Shown here: positions 52,001 to 63,854 of the stretch, piece by piece | How positions within the stretch are numbered: position 1 is the first letter of the stretch | How the letters are laid out: each line of letters opens with the position of its first letter | NCBI GenBank assembly: GCA_012934845.2 | Contig: WNNJ02003452.1 | Coordinates: 62,001-126,000 of the forward strand | From: Pomphorhynchus laevis | Lineage: Eukaryota > Acanthocephala > Palaeacanthocephala > Echinorhynchida > Pomphorhynchidae | Direction of reading: 5' to 3' | DNA length: 64,000 bases | Made by a program: the position numbers and the translations under genes | The notes under the pieces: generated by a model | Databases searched by the model: none | Told to the model about the DNA's origin: nothing | The model's input: only the letters and a program-made list of their open reading frames with translations

Positions 52001-52390
52001 CCTTACCTAATCTCGATTTAATCTCCGTGATCACTTGACTCTTAGAGGTCAGTCAAACAGGCAAGCCGACTTTTTTTATGATTTTCGTATTTTGACTGGT
52101 TCATCTAATATTTTCGTGGATTCTACTAACGACGCCTCTTCACACTCGCTACTAATTTCCAATTCAGAGTTGAATGCTTTACCAGTAAAACTTTAATATC
52201 ACATTTCGTTCATTGGCTTCACCGAGTTAATTGCTTCATATCACAGTTCGCAAACCAAGTTTATCCAGACGTCGCGATCCTAAGTAACATACTAAGCGTC
52301 TCGATATAAAATTCGTATAGCACATAGGTTGCAGTCGCGTTTGTTCATTTAATTGTACAATGTGCATTTTTCGATTAAGCCATAATGCTC
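49087..52390. other. Repeat-rich spacer, nothing coding recognised
   Basis: Contains one of two similar stretches, 50,561-50,640 and 52,246-52,320 (TCCAGACGTTGCGATC..., AAGTAACAGACTAAGC), and at 51,690-51,730 a copy of the TACGTA-ACTCAG dispersed motif. Composition rises in GC from about 50.5 kb, suggesting a decayed element continuous with the integrase fragment at 52.4 kb. Confidence 0.4.
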
Positions 52391-52399
52391 ACCGATCTT

Positions 52400-52650
52400 G
52401 AATTGAAACGGAATCACATGTCCTTTTTTATTTTCATAGAAATGTCAACAACTATGTCTAAACATCGTAATTGCCAGTGAGGAAAATGCCAAAGATCCTT
52501 GGCTAATGCTTTACCAAAACTTAGCTTAAGGATGCGAATATTGACAGTTTTCGCGATTCGTTTGATTGTTCGTTAATTTCTTTCGATCACTCCGTTCACT
52601 TGTAGGCGATACGAGACCCTAAATATGATTATGATTTTCATCTTGTTGCA
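52400..52650 (-). mobile_element. Fossil LTR-retrotransposon integrase fragment (Gypsy-like)
   Basis: Minus-strand translation includes YRLQVNGVIERN and RTIKRIAKT, matching the catalytic-glutamate block of retroelement integrases (xxPQxNGxxERxNRTIK). It is broken and old; no gag, protease or LTRs could be bounded. Flanking similar stretches at 50.56 and 52.25 kb may be part of the same element. Confidence 0.5.
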
Positions 52651-53844
52651 TAGCGCTGTTATTATGACAATTCCTGGTATAGTACATCCCCATTCAATCA
52701 CAATTCAAACAGCGAATAGGCGTTTTCGAACCAAGTTTCCTTTTGTTCCTCTTTAGCATTTAATATTTCTCTCCTTATATACCCAAAAGCGTTGGTTCAT
52801 ATCATTTGATGTAAAATTGGTAAACAAAACTGGTTTCCATTGTAAGTATCACACAGAGCATAAGTCATAATTTGAACTATAATCGGTAGTGTTCCACTGC
52901 TTGCAATCTGTGAACTATGGATTTTCATAAATATACAATAAATTACAAAACTCAATTACGAGAATTAAGTTATCTTCAACAGGTAACATTGCATTTCCGA
53001 AGGAATACAATTTTCATTCTCATTTCCGAAGGAATCTGACCTACGGGAATTTTAAACTGCAGTAGTTAGCATGTAGCATATCATTGCGAACTATGTTAAC
53101 TTAAGGTTTCGCTATTTCGCGATTAAGAAAAAAACTTTACTTCATACTAATAAAATCTATTTATCTCATTGTACGATTAACCGCTTCAGCTGTGTACACA
53201 GTCCAGACGAGGATATGCAATGTGACGAAATGAACCTTATCGATTTATATTTTTTAAATAATTTATGTTCATAAAAAATAATTATTAAATTGATATAATA
53301 TAGTTATATTATTTTTTAAGAATCTGAATGATAATTAAGTCATTTATAATTTACGTATCATATACAAAGCCTGTTGCAAATAACAGGCTTTTAGTAGTAA
53401 CGGCTTTGTTAACAGGTTTCGACTTATTTCCTTTGCAATAAGAGATTAAATATTTGATTATATTACTTTAATATTACTTTGTTAACGATATTAAATTAAA
53501 TATATTTTTGCAAAACCTGTAATTATGGATTTATTATTTTTAAAAATTTGCATTATAATTGAGTATTTTATGATTTATATATCATCTACGCTGTATTAAG
53601 ATGCAATTTCTATTTTTATAGAAGTTAGTTTTATAGCAATTATAGTTTTCCATTAACTAATCAAATTTTCCATTAATATATTAAGTTACTAATATTAATA
53701 TAAATTACTATACTAATTAGTATCTTCAGTATCTACATTAGTATCTACAACTTATATGTTTACAATTATTTTAAATCAATCTTATCTGTTGATTAAATTT
53801 ATAGTGCAATTAAAGACCACATTTATTGCATAATAAACCTTAGT

Positions 53845-53979
53845 ATGAGGGACGAGTGTAAAGCAGTTCTTCGTGATTGTATAGAATGTGATGATATTCA
53901 AGCATGTTTGTGTGAAGAGCAAGCCCGTTCAAGAGGATCACTCCTTTTCCCAAAGTATGAACCACTTATTGCCTCTAAG
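53845..53979 (+). CDS. Possible exon of an unknown gene
   Basis: ATG at 53,845 opens 45 codons (MRDECKAVLRDCIECDDIQACLCEEQ...PKYEPLIASK) ending at AAG|GTCAGT, a fair donor site. The Cys-rich, charged composition looks like real protein and differs from the flanking AT-rich noise. I found no convincing partner exon and recognise no family. It could equally be a chance frame or repeat remnant. Confidence 0.25.
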
Positions 53980-54779
53980 GTCAGTATTCCTAACGATATA
54001 GACCTTTCAGTCAACTTTTTGTAATAATTGAGTTATCGCAATTTTTAATTTAAGCTTTTTGTATTTATTATATTCAATATAATGCAAAATTTATTTAAAA
54101 TATTGGAAAGAATCTCAAATTTTATGATTTTATCAATATGTCGATTCGTTACAAATTATTATTCTTTCTTTTAATTACGACAAATAGTACATTCAAATCC
54201 AATGATTTTACTATAAAACATTACAAAAAAATTATTTATTATTTATCTTTATTTTTATTTATATATCATATAAAATACGTAGACTCAGTTATCTGATCTG
54301 ATTAATCTAAATTTCAATATCGTAACATATAATTGTTGGTAATCGATCTAGTGTTCTACTGCTTGCAATCTGTGAACTAATACCGTTCTTCAAACGCCTA
54401 ATCCGATCTCATTTAAACAATTAAACTATATCTATTTGACTTCTGCTGTGTTTTTTATTTGTTAGTGGACTTGTAAGCGTGCAGCTGTCACGCATTTACC
54501 ACATTAAATAAATTATTATTAGCACATAATCACTGACAAGGTATTATTGACCTGTGATCAAGCTCTAATAATTCTGTATAAATAATGGATCATTAATACT
54601 ATTTATAATTTAAATTCTAACTTGATATAAATTATATAAACTCTTTACATTTTGAATAAAGTCTTAAATTGATAATAATTTTTTTACATAATATTTTTTT
54701 CGAAAAACAATCAATTTTGAAAAGCTTTGAATGTTAAAAACTTTGAATGTTAAAGAAAATTAAGCTTATTGAGTGTTAG

Positions 54780-57400
54780 TCTGCTCGTTTCCCCTCGAAC
54801 TTCTCGGGGCTCAGAGGCACGCGGATGAAGCACGGGCCACTTCAAACGACAACCTGCTTTTGAGGTTTGATATTATGTCGGCATAGCTCGTGAGGCTCTG
54901 TCTTGATTTTGCAGTAGCGATTGATTTTATTAAAGATCGAGCGTGAACAACTAGTCCACCTAACGATGATAGGATAGATGGTATAAACAAACATTTTTTG
55001 ACTGTTGTCACTCTTTCTTCGTATTTAGAAATCTTCTTATTCTCGTTGTACTCGAACGAGGACGAGAGGGCTCGGTTGGAAAACGATAGAGCAAAAATGA
55101 AAAAGCACTGACATCCAAGAATGTCTGCTCATATCATGTGCCGTTGAGTCATGTCCCTACCACGTCCAGCCTTGCTCCATATTCTCTTGAAGTGTTTGAC
55201 GCGTCAAATTTAAGGTTGTCAGGAACTGGGAATATTGTGGTTCGGTTTCCACGTTGTGATTCCCACTGGTTAGTTCTTGATCAATTATGCTACGTAACGC
55301 ATTGTGCCTGATGGTTGGGAGGCCACCTTTTCTGCATGAGAGGGCATGTCCGACCTCTAATTCAGATCCACATGGGCAGTGTTTACAGACCAAGTTGTTT
55401 GGCATTATACCATATTGTGTTGAAATGGCATCGGTGAATTCGTTAGAGGTCAAGTGGAAGTTTTCGTTTTTTAGAGGCAGGGCGCTTAACCAGGCAGATG
55501 CACCGTCTCTTGATGCGTGTGCTAGAATGTTTTTAAGTGCCGGGTTATGATAAATGGGTGATTGAGTGATGCGCTCTTGGAAAGCCATGACCCGGCGGGT
55601 TGAGATCCGCTTGAACATGATTCTATGTCTATAACGTAGGGCGTTTCCGCCTGGATTAGGGTCATACGTAAAACAAATTTGTGTAGACGCTTCGCAGTCA
55701 GGATGTGCCATGAAAGACGGGTCAAATACTCCCATGCCGTTTAGCTTAAGCAGAGAAGTCACAATTGTATACCATTCATCGACGCACGAGTTTCTTGTTA
55801 TCTCTGGTAGAAGGCGTGATTTTATTGTTTCCGACAATTTTGCTAGCCATACAGGTTGGCATTGACAAGTTCCTAGTACGTGTGTCTACTTTGCTTGAGT
55901 GGACCGGATAAGTCCTGTAAAAGCGACTTGCGGATCTATCTTTGTGACTGACGTCAGTGAGTGACGTGGAGGTTCCAATTTTTTAGATGTTGGGTGATCA
56001 CTTCTTGTTCATACTCAAGTGAACCTACAGGTGAACCAAGAATTGACAAGCCGGCCGATCTTTGGCGGATTTGTGGAGATGGCAGAATGTTTTGACAGAG
56101 TGGAGTGTTTGGGAGTATCTGAGATTTTACCGCGTTTACGTGGTATCCGTATTTCGGTCCTTCCGTGACTAGAATTTGCAAAACTTTTTTGATTGATCTG
56201 GATAACCGATGAAGTTGGCATCATCGGCATACGATTTCTGATTTATGATTGGAACGGACTGTTGTATTGTGTCAATTAGCGGAAGGGATGCTAATGAGAA
56301 ACAAGCCATTGCGAAGGGGTCACCTTTAGTGAAGCCTTCCAACGAGTATATACTGCTCTCACCTAGGGTGAGCTGTGCTGGGGTTTGGTATAAATTGAGC
56401 AAAGTGCGATGAAGGGATGGACAAACGTATTCTATATGGTGAAAAGATGCAGCTCGACTAATTGAGTTGAAACCGTTGGAGGTGTCGATTACCATCAAGC
56501 AGATGTCAGGATGTTCACGGGAAGCGCTACGGAGCGTGTGTACGGCGTAGTCGATGCCGCTTTTTGACTTGCGGCAATCTGCACTTTTTCATAAACGTCT
56601 TCTGTCTTTAGAAATAATATGCAGGATTGCCTTGCTTACGATGCGTCGGGATGTGTCACATATACCTATTGATCTAATTCCGCCTGTTTTCTTTTCTAGT
56701 GTGATTAGTCTGCTTGCAGTAAAAGCTTCGAGAGACCCTGTACCGAACGACTCGGTTGCGATACAGATCGCCAAACCTGCAAGAGACTTGGCTAAATTGT
56801 TAAATTGAGTAACAAATCGGTTAAGCATGTGTCGCCACGCAAGTGCATCAAGACCTGATGGTCCAGCACCCCTATGTGTCTGTTTGCATGCTCTGATGAT
56901 GGCATTTCTTCAAGTGTATAAAATCGACAGGCATGATGATCTTTCGACTTTCTATGTCTAGCGGATAGTAAAATATCGGAGGAAGGTTTGACAGCCGGTG
57001 AATGCAAATCCTGAAGCATGGCTTTGACAGATTTTCCGTAAATTTGACAGACTAGTGACATGGCCTTAAACTTTGTTTTTTCTTCTTCGAGTACGTGCGT
57101 TCCGGCGCTTATCTTTACTTGTACCATCAATTTTCTATAACGCTTGTTCCAATCATGTGTGATTGATTTAGTTTGCAGCTGCAAGTTGCGTTGGAGGTAT
57201 TCTGCTTCGATGAAGAGTTCACTAAAATTCTTTTGTTGCCAATGAGTAAACTTTCGTTCAAGGGTTTTGCGAACTAGCGACACGTTTTTCGTCGGAATCC
57301 GCTGCAGTGCGCATTGGGCGAACGCTACAGCTGATTTGAATGCAGGAGGTTCGCCAGCCTTTCGTCAGACGAAACAGGAATAAGGTGGAATAGCTCTGGG
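54780..57400 (-). mobile_element. Truncated non-LTR reverse-transcriptase element, copy 2 (longer)
   Basis: Minus-strand frames in order: N-terminal helical region (57,283-56,792; LERKFTHWQQKNFSELFIEAE), GAGPSGLDAL, RLITLEKKTGGIRSIGICDTSRRIVSK, MVIDTSNGFNSISR, EGFTKGDPFAM, SYADDANFIG, GPKYGYHVNAVKSQIL, and a C-terminal 226-codon frame with ASAWLSALPLKNENFHL and the Cys-His knuckle CPCGSELEVGHALSC followed by KGGLPTIRHN. The same family as 3.1-4.4 kb. The knuckle before a conserved C-terminal domain is the layout of restriction-like-endonuclease LINEs; this family identity is inferred. Spread over at least four frames. GC content is clearly above the surroundings, so insertion is more recent than most neighbours. 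Confidence 0.8.
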
Positions 57401-57579
57401 ACGAAAGTATTTAAAGTGATGAGAGGATACAAGGGGCATATGTGTAGAACGGAAATATAATTAGATAGCTAATAATATACTTTGTATTAGAATAAGATAC
57501 TTTGTAAGAAATAAGAAATAATATACTTAGTATTAGAATAAGATTCACTATATCATTAAATTCATCAGAGTAAATACGT

Positions 57580-59700
57580 CATTAACATGTATTTGACCCG
57601 GTTGCTGTGTTGAGTAGTGGAATATTGTCCGAAATCTGATAGCATAGAAGTTCCACAGTGACCTCTAATCCTTATTCGAATACATCGTCTGTTATTTATT
57701 AGTCAACTGATAGAAGTTAACTTTAATTTTAAATTTCAATTTTTTATTTTAACTTGATATAAATATTAATTGTATAAAATCTTATATAAAATTATTAAAT
57801 TGTTTATTATTTATTAATTATTTATAATTATTTATTAATTATTTCATTATTTATCATTTAATTTTAATATTAGAATAAAATACACTAAATAATCAAATTT
57901 CATCGAGGAAATAAGTCCTTAGCACTATTTGGCCCCGCTTTATGTTGGGCTGAGGAATAGAGGCTGAAACCTTAAGCGGTTCCTCCGCTTGACCTTAATA
58001 TTAGTATAACATCTTAATAAAATACATTTTCTAAATAATCAAATATCTGATTTATACACTATTTTATTGTTTTATTGATATATAATAAATAATATGAGGA
58101 AATACGATAATAAAATTACGTTATTAGCATGTATATGGCCTCACTGCTATGTTGGGTCGAGGAATAGGGACCGAAACATGATAACATAGCAGTTCTTCCT
58201 GATGACTTCTATCCTTATTCTAATACTTCACCTGTTATTTATTAGTTAATTCATAACATTTGACTTTTATTTTAAATTAAATTAAATTTTAACTTTATAA
58301 ATTATGTAATCTTTTATAATCTTATATAAAATGATTAAATTGTTTATTATTTATTAATTATTTCATAATTTATCATTTAATATTAATATTAGAATAAGAT
58401 ACTCCAAATAATCAAATTTCATCCGAGGAGATAGGTCACTAGCATGTATTTGGCACCGCTGTTATGTTGGGTTAAGGAATAGGGACCGAAACATTATAAC
58501 ATAGCAGTTCTTCCTAATGACTTTTAATCCTTATTCTAATATCACTTGTTATTTATTAGTCAATTCATAACATTTGACTTTTATTTTAAATTAAATAAAA
58601 TTTTAACTTTATAAATTATGTAATCTTTTATAATCTTATATAAAATGATTAAATTGTTTATTATTTATTAATTATTTCATTATTTATCATTTAATATTAA
58701 TATTAGAATAATATACTCCAAATAATCAAGTTTCATCCGATGAGATACGTCACTAGCATGTATTTGGCACCGCTGTTATGCTGGGTTGAGGAATAGAAGG
58801 CTGAAACCGGATAACATAGCAATTCCTCCTAATGACTTCTAATCCTTAACGAATACATCGTGTTATTTATTCGTCAATTTATAAAACTTGATTCTTATTT
58901 TAAATTTCAATTTTAAATTTTAACTTGATAAAATTAACAGTAAATCCATACACAAAAGAATAGATATCTTAATTTTATTTAAAAGCATATTTTGTATAAA
59001 GTTTAACATTATCTACGGATAAAATACATGAAAAGATAATTTTTAGCATGTATTTAGCCTCACTGCTATGTCGAGGAATATGTGACGAAACATGATAACA
59101 TAGCAGTTCCTCCTGATGACATCTAATTCTTATTCGAATACATCGTTATTTATTAGTCAATTCATAAAAATTGATATTTATTTTAAATTTCAATTTTAAG
59201 AAATTTTGTTATAAGGTACATTGAATAATCAAATTTAATTATTGGAAATACGTCTTTAGCGTGTATTTGGCCCCGCTGCTATGTTGGGTCGATGAATAGA
59301 GGTCGAAGCCTGATAACATAGCAGTTCCTCCTGATGACCTCTTATCATTATTCTTATACATCGTCTGTTATTTATTAGTCAATTCATAGCAATTGACTTT
59401 TATTATTAATTTAAAATTTAAATTTTGACTTGATATAAATATAAATTGTATAAAATCTAATTTAATAATTTATTATTTATCTTTATTTTTGTTTATAAAT
59501 ATAATTATCAAATATTTATTTACTGAACTACTTTTTCATAAATCCTTCATATTATCAAGAATTGACTGATTTCATCTCAATATAATTGGAGAAGTCATTG
59601 TCATGTATTTGGCACAGCTGTTATGTTGGGTTGAGGAATAAGGGCTGAAACCCAATAACATAGAAGTTCCTCCTGATGACCTCTAATCTTTATTCTGATA
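57580..59700 (+). repeat. Eight-unit tandem array of ~200-345-bp repeats with conserved CTGATGA and CGAAAC boxes
   Basis: Units begin near 57,590, 57,924, 58,127, 58,443, 58,756, 59,047, 59,261 and 59,605. Each has a ~75-bp core (CATGTATTTGGC, GCTGCTATGTTGGGT, GAGGAATAG, GACCGAAAC, ATAACATAGCAG, TTCCTCCTGATGACCTCTAA) followed by AT-rich filler with TTATTTATTAGTCAATTCAT. In the core, GCTATGTT pairs with AACATAGC and, interleaved, GAGGAA pairs with TTCCTC. Single copies occur at 47.1 kb and, partial, at 10.9 kb. Confidence 0.85.
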
Positions 59701-60374
59701 AAAATTTAATAAATTTTATCGTTATATAAATATTAATTGTATAAAATCTTTTACAATAAAAATTTATTCTTAATGTTTATTACGACATAACATTTTTGAT
59801 AAGCTTTAGATTGATGTGAACCGATTAGGACTATTTTCAGACCACTCTACAATTATAGCCTTAGCAATGCTTGTACATATATTTGACCGATATTTCAAAG
59901 ATTAATTGATAACGTTGACACAAAATAGCACGATAATCACATTACCTATTGATTTATCATTATGAGATATTATCATAGAATTTTGACTCCAAGGGTACGC
60001 AATTTAATAATCTATAATCCATTAGACTACATTGCTGCTGTTTAATATCTGAAATAGAGCATACAATTTTATTCACGCTATCACGAATGCTACGTCGTTC
60101 CTGATTTTTAAATTAAAGGAAAGTTTTTGTATTTCTTTTAATTAAAAATAATAAAAAATATTTTAAATAATTTAGTGTGCAAAAAATATATTACATTTAT
60201 TGTTGGCCCAATAAGTATTGATTTCATGTTTCCAATTGACAGCTATTAATAAAATTATATTTTTATTCTGAACAGCTTAATGATTTATTACTTTTAAATC
60301 AGATTTTTTTTGAACGAAAGTGCATATACATGATTTTAAAGCGTGTAATAATGGAAAGATAATTTGCGTTTTAG

Positions 60375-60611
60375 CTAAAAAGCGAAGGAAAAAAGTTGTA
60401 TAAACGTCATAAGAAATTGGATGTTGACGCGATATGTACTGGGAATAAAATCGAATTTAATTATGAGGAACCAATTGTCAACGATGATTCAAAAGATAAA
60501 ATGATTGTTAAATTGTTATTTACCCTAACATGTTTAGATGTTATCATAAACTCATTCGTGGAACTATTGGCAGGAAAGCGAATAATATATGTTGGTACAC
60601 TAGTAGTGTAA
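60375..60611 (+). CDS. Possible 3' exon of an unknown gene
   Basis: After an acceptor-like GCGTTTTAG the plus strand is open for 78 codons (SEGKKLYKRHKKLDVDAIC... to GTLVV and a stop at 60,609-60,611). The charged first half looks protein-like; the second half is AT-driven hydrophobic sequence. No family recognised and no linked exon found. Confidence 0.2.
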   Translation, partial: LKSEGKKLYKRHKKLDVDAICTGNKIEFNYEEPIVNDDSKDKMIVKLLFTLTCLDVIINSFVELLAGKRIIYVGTLVV

Positions 60612-60742
60612 GCAAAACGTTTTTTTAAGTTTAAATATCAATATTTACATTTGGATAATGTAAAATAATACAATGTCATATATTGTATCTTACATTAAAA
60701 TGTGTTTATAATGTTTTTACAATATTAATACAATTTAATATT

Positions 60743-60922
60743 TTGGTCATTATAGACACAAGAAAAAAAATTTTATTTGATACCTTCCACTAGATTTCAA
60801 CTCTGCAAAAGTCCTTTTAAAGTGAAACAATTGTATTAATCAAGTGAAAAGTACGAAGTGTTGAAGAAAGCTGGTTGAAGGTATCAAATAAACACTTATT
60901 GTGTGTCTAATTCAGGACCAAT
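60743..60922. mobile_element. Small fold-back element (MITE-like), ~180 bp
   Basis: Ends are inverted: TTGGTCATTATAGACACA at the left against TGTGTCTAATTCAGGACCAA at the right, and further in TATTTGATACCTTC against GAAGGTATCAAATA. Interior non-coding. The flanks show TTT/ATGATC without a clear target duplication. Non-autonomous DNA-transposon remnant is the best guess. Confidence 0.65.
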
Positions 60923-60984
60923 GATCAAAATTGTTGATTTGAAACAAATGCAAATTTCAACTATATTAATATTTCTAAATAGAT

Positions 60985-61625
60985 TTCCAGACATAATCAA
61001 TAATGTGTGAAATGTTAGGATGTCATACTGCTCTGTGCTTCAAACGTGTCTGCAAACTAGTGTGTGAATATCGTCACGAACCAGTTACAACACGATCTAA
61101 CCACTAGCATCATCCTGTGCCGACGTTAATCCGTAGTAAATTTCAGGATGCAGGCACTGAACAATAACGTTTCAATATGCTCTAATACTTGGATGGCATA
61201 TAAGGAATTCAGCTAGTCGTTGAACAACCACATGCAACTTTCCTTGAATCTGTAGACTCCTTACCGGGCTAACAATTTTCGGAATAGATTTTCAGATTTG
61301 GTCATTTAGTGTGTGAAATGCAAAGATGTTTGACTGCTCTGTGCTTTAATCCTAAAGAAGTGTCTGCAAACTAGTGTATGAATATCGTCACGAATTTAGA
61401 CCAGTTGCCACATGATCTAACCACAAGAACATCAAGCGCCGACGTTAGTACACAGTGGAGCATCATGGCTGATGATCCACTGTGTACTAGCGTCGGCGCA
61501 TGATGTTGTTGTGGTTAGATTGTGGTGATGCAACTGGTTAGTGACGATATTTGTACACTAGTTTGCAAGCGCATGTTTAGGATTGAAGCACAGATCAGTA
61601 TAACATCATTACATTCCACTACATT
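60985..61625. repeat. Repeat in direct and inverted copies ending in a long palindrome
   Basis: A ~150-190-bp segment (GACTGCTCTGTGCTT..., CTGCAAACTAGTGT..., AATATCGTCACGAA...) occurs at about 60,985-61,150, again at 61,285-61,470, and inverted at 61,470-61,620. The last two meet in a palindrome (61,432-61,503) whose arms GCGCCGACG and ACACAGTGGA are almost perfect. A separate hairpin (GATCCAGTAGAA / TTCTACTGGATC) follows at 61,629-61,667. Confidence 0.75.
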
Positions 61626-61669
61626 GATCCAGTAGAAGCAATTTTTAATTGTTTCTACTGGATCGTAAC

Positions 61670-63636
61670 TTCATATAAAACCAAACTTCAAGCCTAGCAA
61701 GCTTAAATTTTCAAATTTCAACAATAGTCCGGTGAAACAAAAAACTGCATTTATAACAGAACTCAGAATAACATATTTCGGAATTTCATATTATTTAAAA
61801 AATATGTTACTAGATATAAGTCTATGTATATGATCTTAAAGTCTTTCTAATGTAATTTAGTTTGCTAATGCAAGTATTTCCATTTTAGTCAATGTGTCGC
61901 AAATATAGCCAGGATTGTATTTTGGCTCAGAGTGCATTTGTTGAAAAGCAATATAGTCGTTAGGATTTCATCATATATATTCATGGGTTACATCTGTTTG
62001 ACCATTGTCAATCTCTGTTTAATTGTAATTTACAGAATAGAAGTCGCCTTATTAATCATATAAATTAATTAGGTTTTTTCATATCGAAATCATTCAAGAA
62101 TATCTTGTCATTCAATAGCTGCATCCGTTGCAATTATAAAATGTGGTACGTCTGTTTACTTGTTTTTCAATAAAATAATTAAAATAAATTATCAAAATGA
62201 AAGCGCAAGCAAATTTAAATCTCTATAAATTGATTGTTTTAAAATACTAATGTCATTCTATTATTTTATTTAAATATTATTTTATTATTTATTCATAAAT
62301 TAAATTATTATATTTTATATAATAAATAATATATTTATTATATATTTATAATAAATAATATTATAATAATATATTTATTAAATTCATTAAATTTATAAAT
62401 ATTTTATTTATTATTAATTATTTATATTCTCAATAAAAGTGATTATGTATTTTTTCGTCGTATACCGATATTTTATCATTTGAATCGAATTTATTTAATT
62501 AACTTTTTTCAATTTAATAAATTAAGATTCTAATAGATTCTTTTGAATTTATAAAATTATTAATTAATTTTTTAAAATTAATAAAATTAAAAAAAAATAA
62601 TAAAAATTTTAAAATTTTTTAATTAAATAATCTATTAATAATTTAAATTATTAAATTGTAATTTGCAAATTATTTATAGAATAAATAATTTTATATAATT
62701 ATAGTGATCTCAGTTAAAACACAATTTATTTTTGATCTTTTACAATTAATGTATTTATAGTTTATATTAATATAAACTATTATAGATTGATAAGTTTTTA
62801 TAGTTTTTTATTATATGACAATATAATAATATTACAATTTTAAAAAACAACCGGTATAGTTTTAAAAAACTATATTTTATAGTTTTTACTTTGGTCATGT
62901 ATTTAATTATGTATTATTTGATCATGTAGCCTTTAATTATAGTTTTTAATTACTTATGTATTTTAATAATGTATTTTATAGCTTTTGACAAATAATTTTT
63001 AAATGATTTTTTATGTGACATGTCAATGATATATATATGACACCATACTATGTATGGTGTCATCATACAGCATATACATGCTTTTAATGTATCGTTTTAA
63101 TATTATACGAGTTATTAAGATAATAAAATACACTATGGGCGAATATCTGGTAGAAAAATGACTTAGACCGTTTGTTCGCTACAATCGAGCGTTTCGTTTA
63201 TACAATATTATAGTTAAATTTACGTACAAGTTAAAGTAAACTGAGAAGCATAAAAGGTTGGCTTAAAATATAAGTAAATGATTAATTAAACTAACCATAA
63301 AAGGTCACCGTTTTAATGATTAATTTAAATATTTATAAATACTTTTATGAATAAAAGTAAAAACGTGAATACTTAAATTTTTTCTTAAAGATAAGTACCT
63401 GCTATATTATCAACCGTTTTAAGTGCCATAATGTTTACTCATCCTGTGATGACAAAAGTGCACAAACTTCTGTTTAGTGTCATTGTTTACGTATATAAAA
63501 TCATTTGGTCAATTTGTCGATAAGAGTTCGTAGATCGAAATCAAATTAAGGATTAGCAATACGATACGATACATGGGCTAACAGCATTTTTAATGAACAT
63601 TTTTACTAAACATTTAACAACAAGAAAAACGTATCG
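61670..63636. other. AT-rich spacer
   Basis: Very AT-rich, rich in TAATTA/ATAAAT simple sequence, with no coding trace or repeat family I recognise. The part next to 63,636 is the 3' UTR or downstream region of the kinase gene. Confidence 0.5.
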
Positions 63637-63854
63637 TTATAACTTTCGAAGTTTATTTAATGCAATAAAATAGATTTGACTTGGTGAATTACTCTTCTGT
63701 GAAGAAAAATAGACATTGTGATCGTTTTCACACAGAAATGACAATTGGTGGTTCTTTTTGTGCATAAAGACTCCTTCAAGCTCACCTGTTAGAGAATTTC
63801 GTATTTCAATGGTCGTTTGTCCCCATCCAAGCACTTGGTTCTTCTCTATAGCCG
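63637..63854 (-). CDS. 3'-terminal exon of a misshapen/MAP4K4/TNIK-type kinase gene (CNH domain end)
   Basis: Minus strand, from a likely acceptor (ACTCAAAG|CGG) at 63,854 to TAA at 63,637-63,639. Translation AIEKNQVLGWGQTTIEIRNS, then GELEGVFMHKKNHQLSFLCE, NDHNVYFSSQKS and SQIYFIALNK matches the end of the citron-homology domain of MAP4K4/TNIK/MINK (GWGEKAIEIRS...[27 protein letters not shown]). That C-terminal domain binds small GTPases in these Ste20-type kinases. The rest of the gene lies beyond the right edge. Confidence 0.85.
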
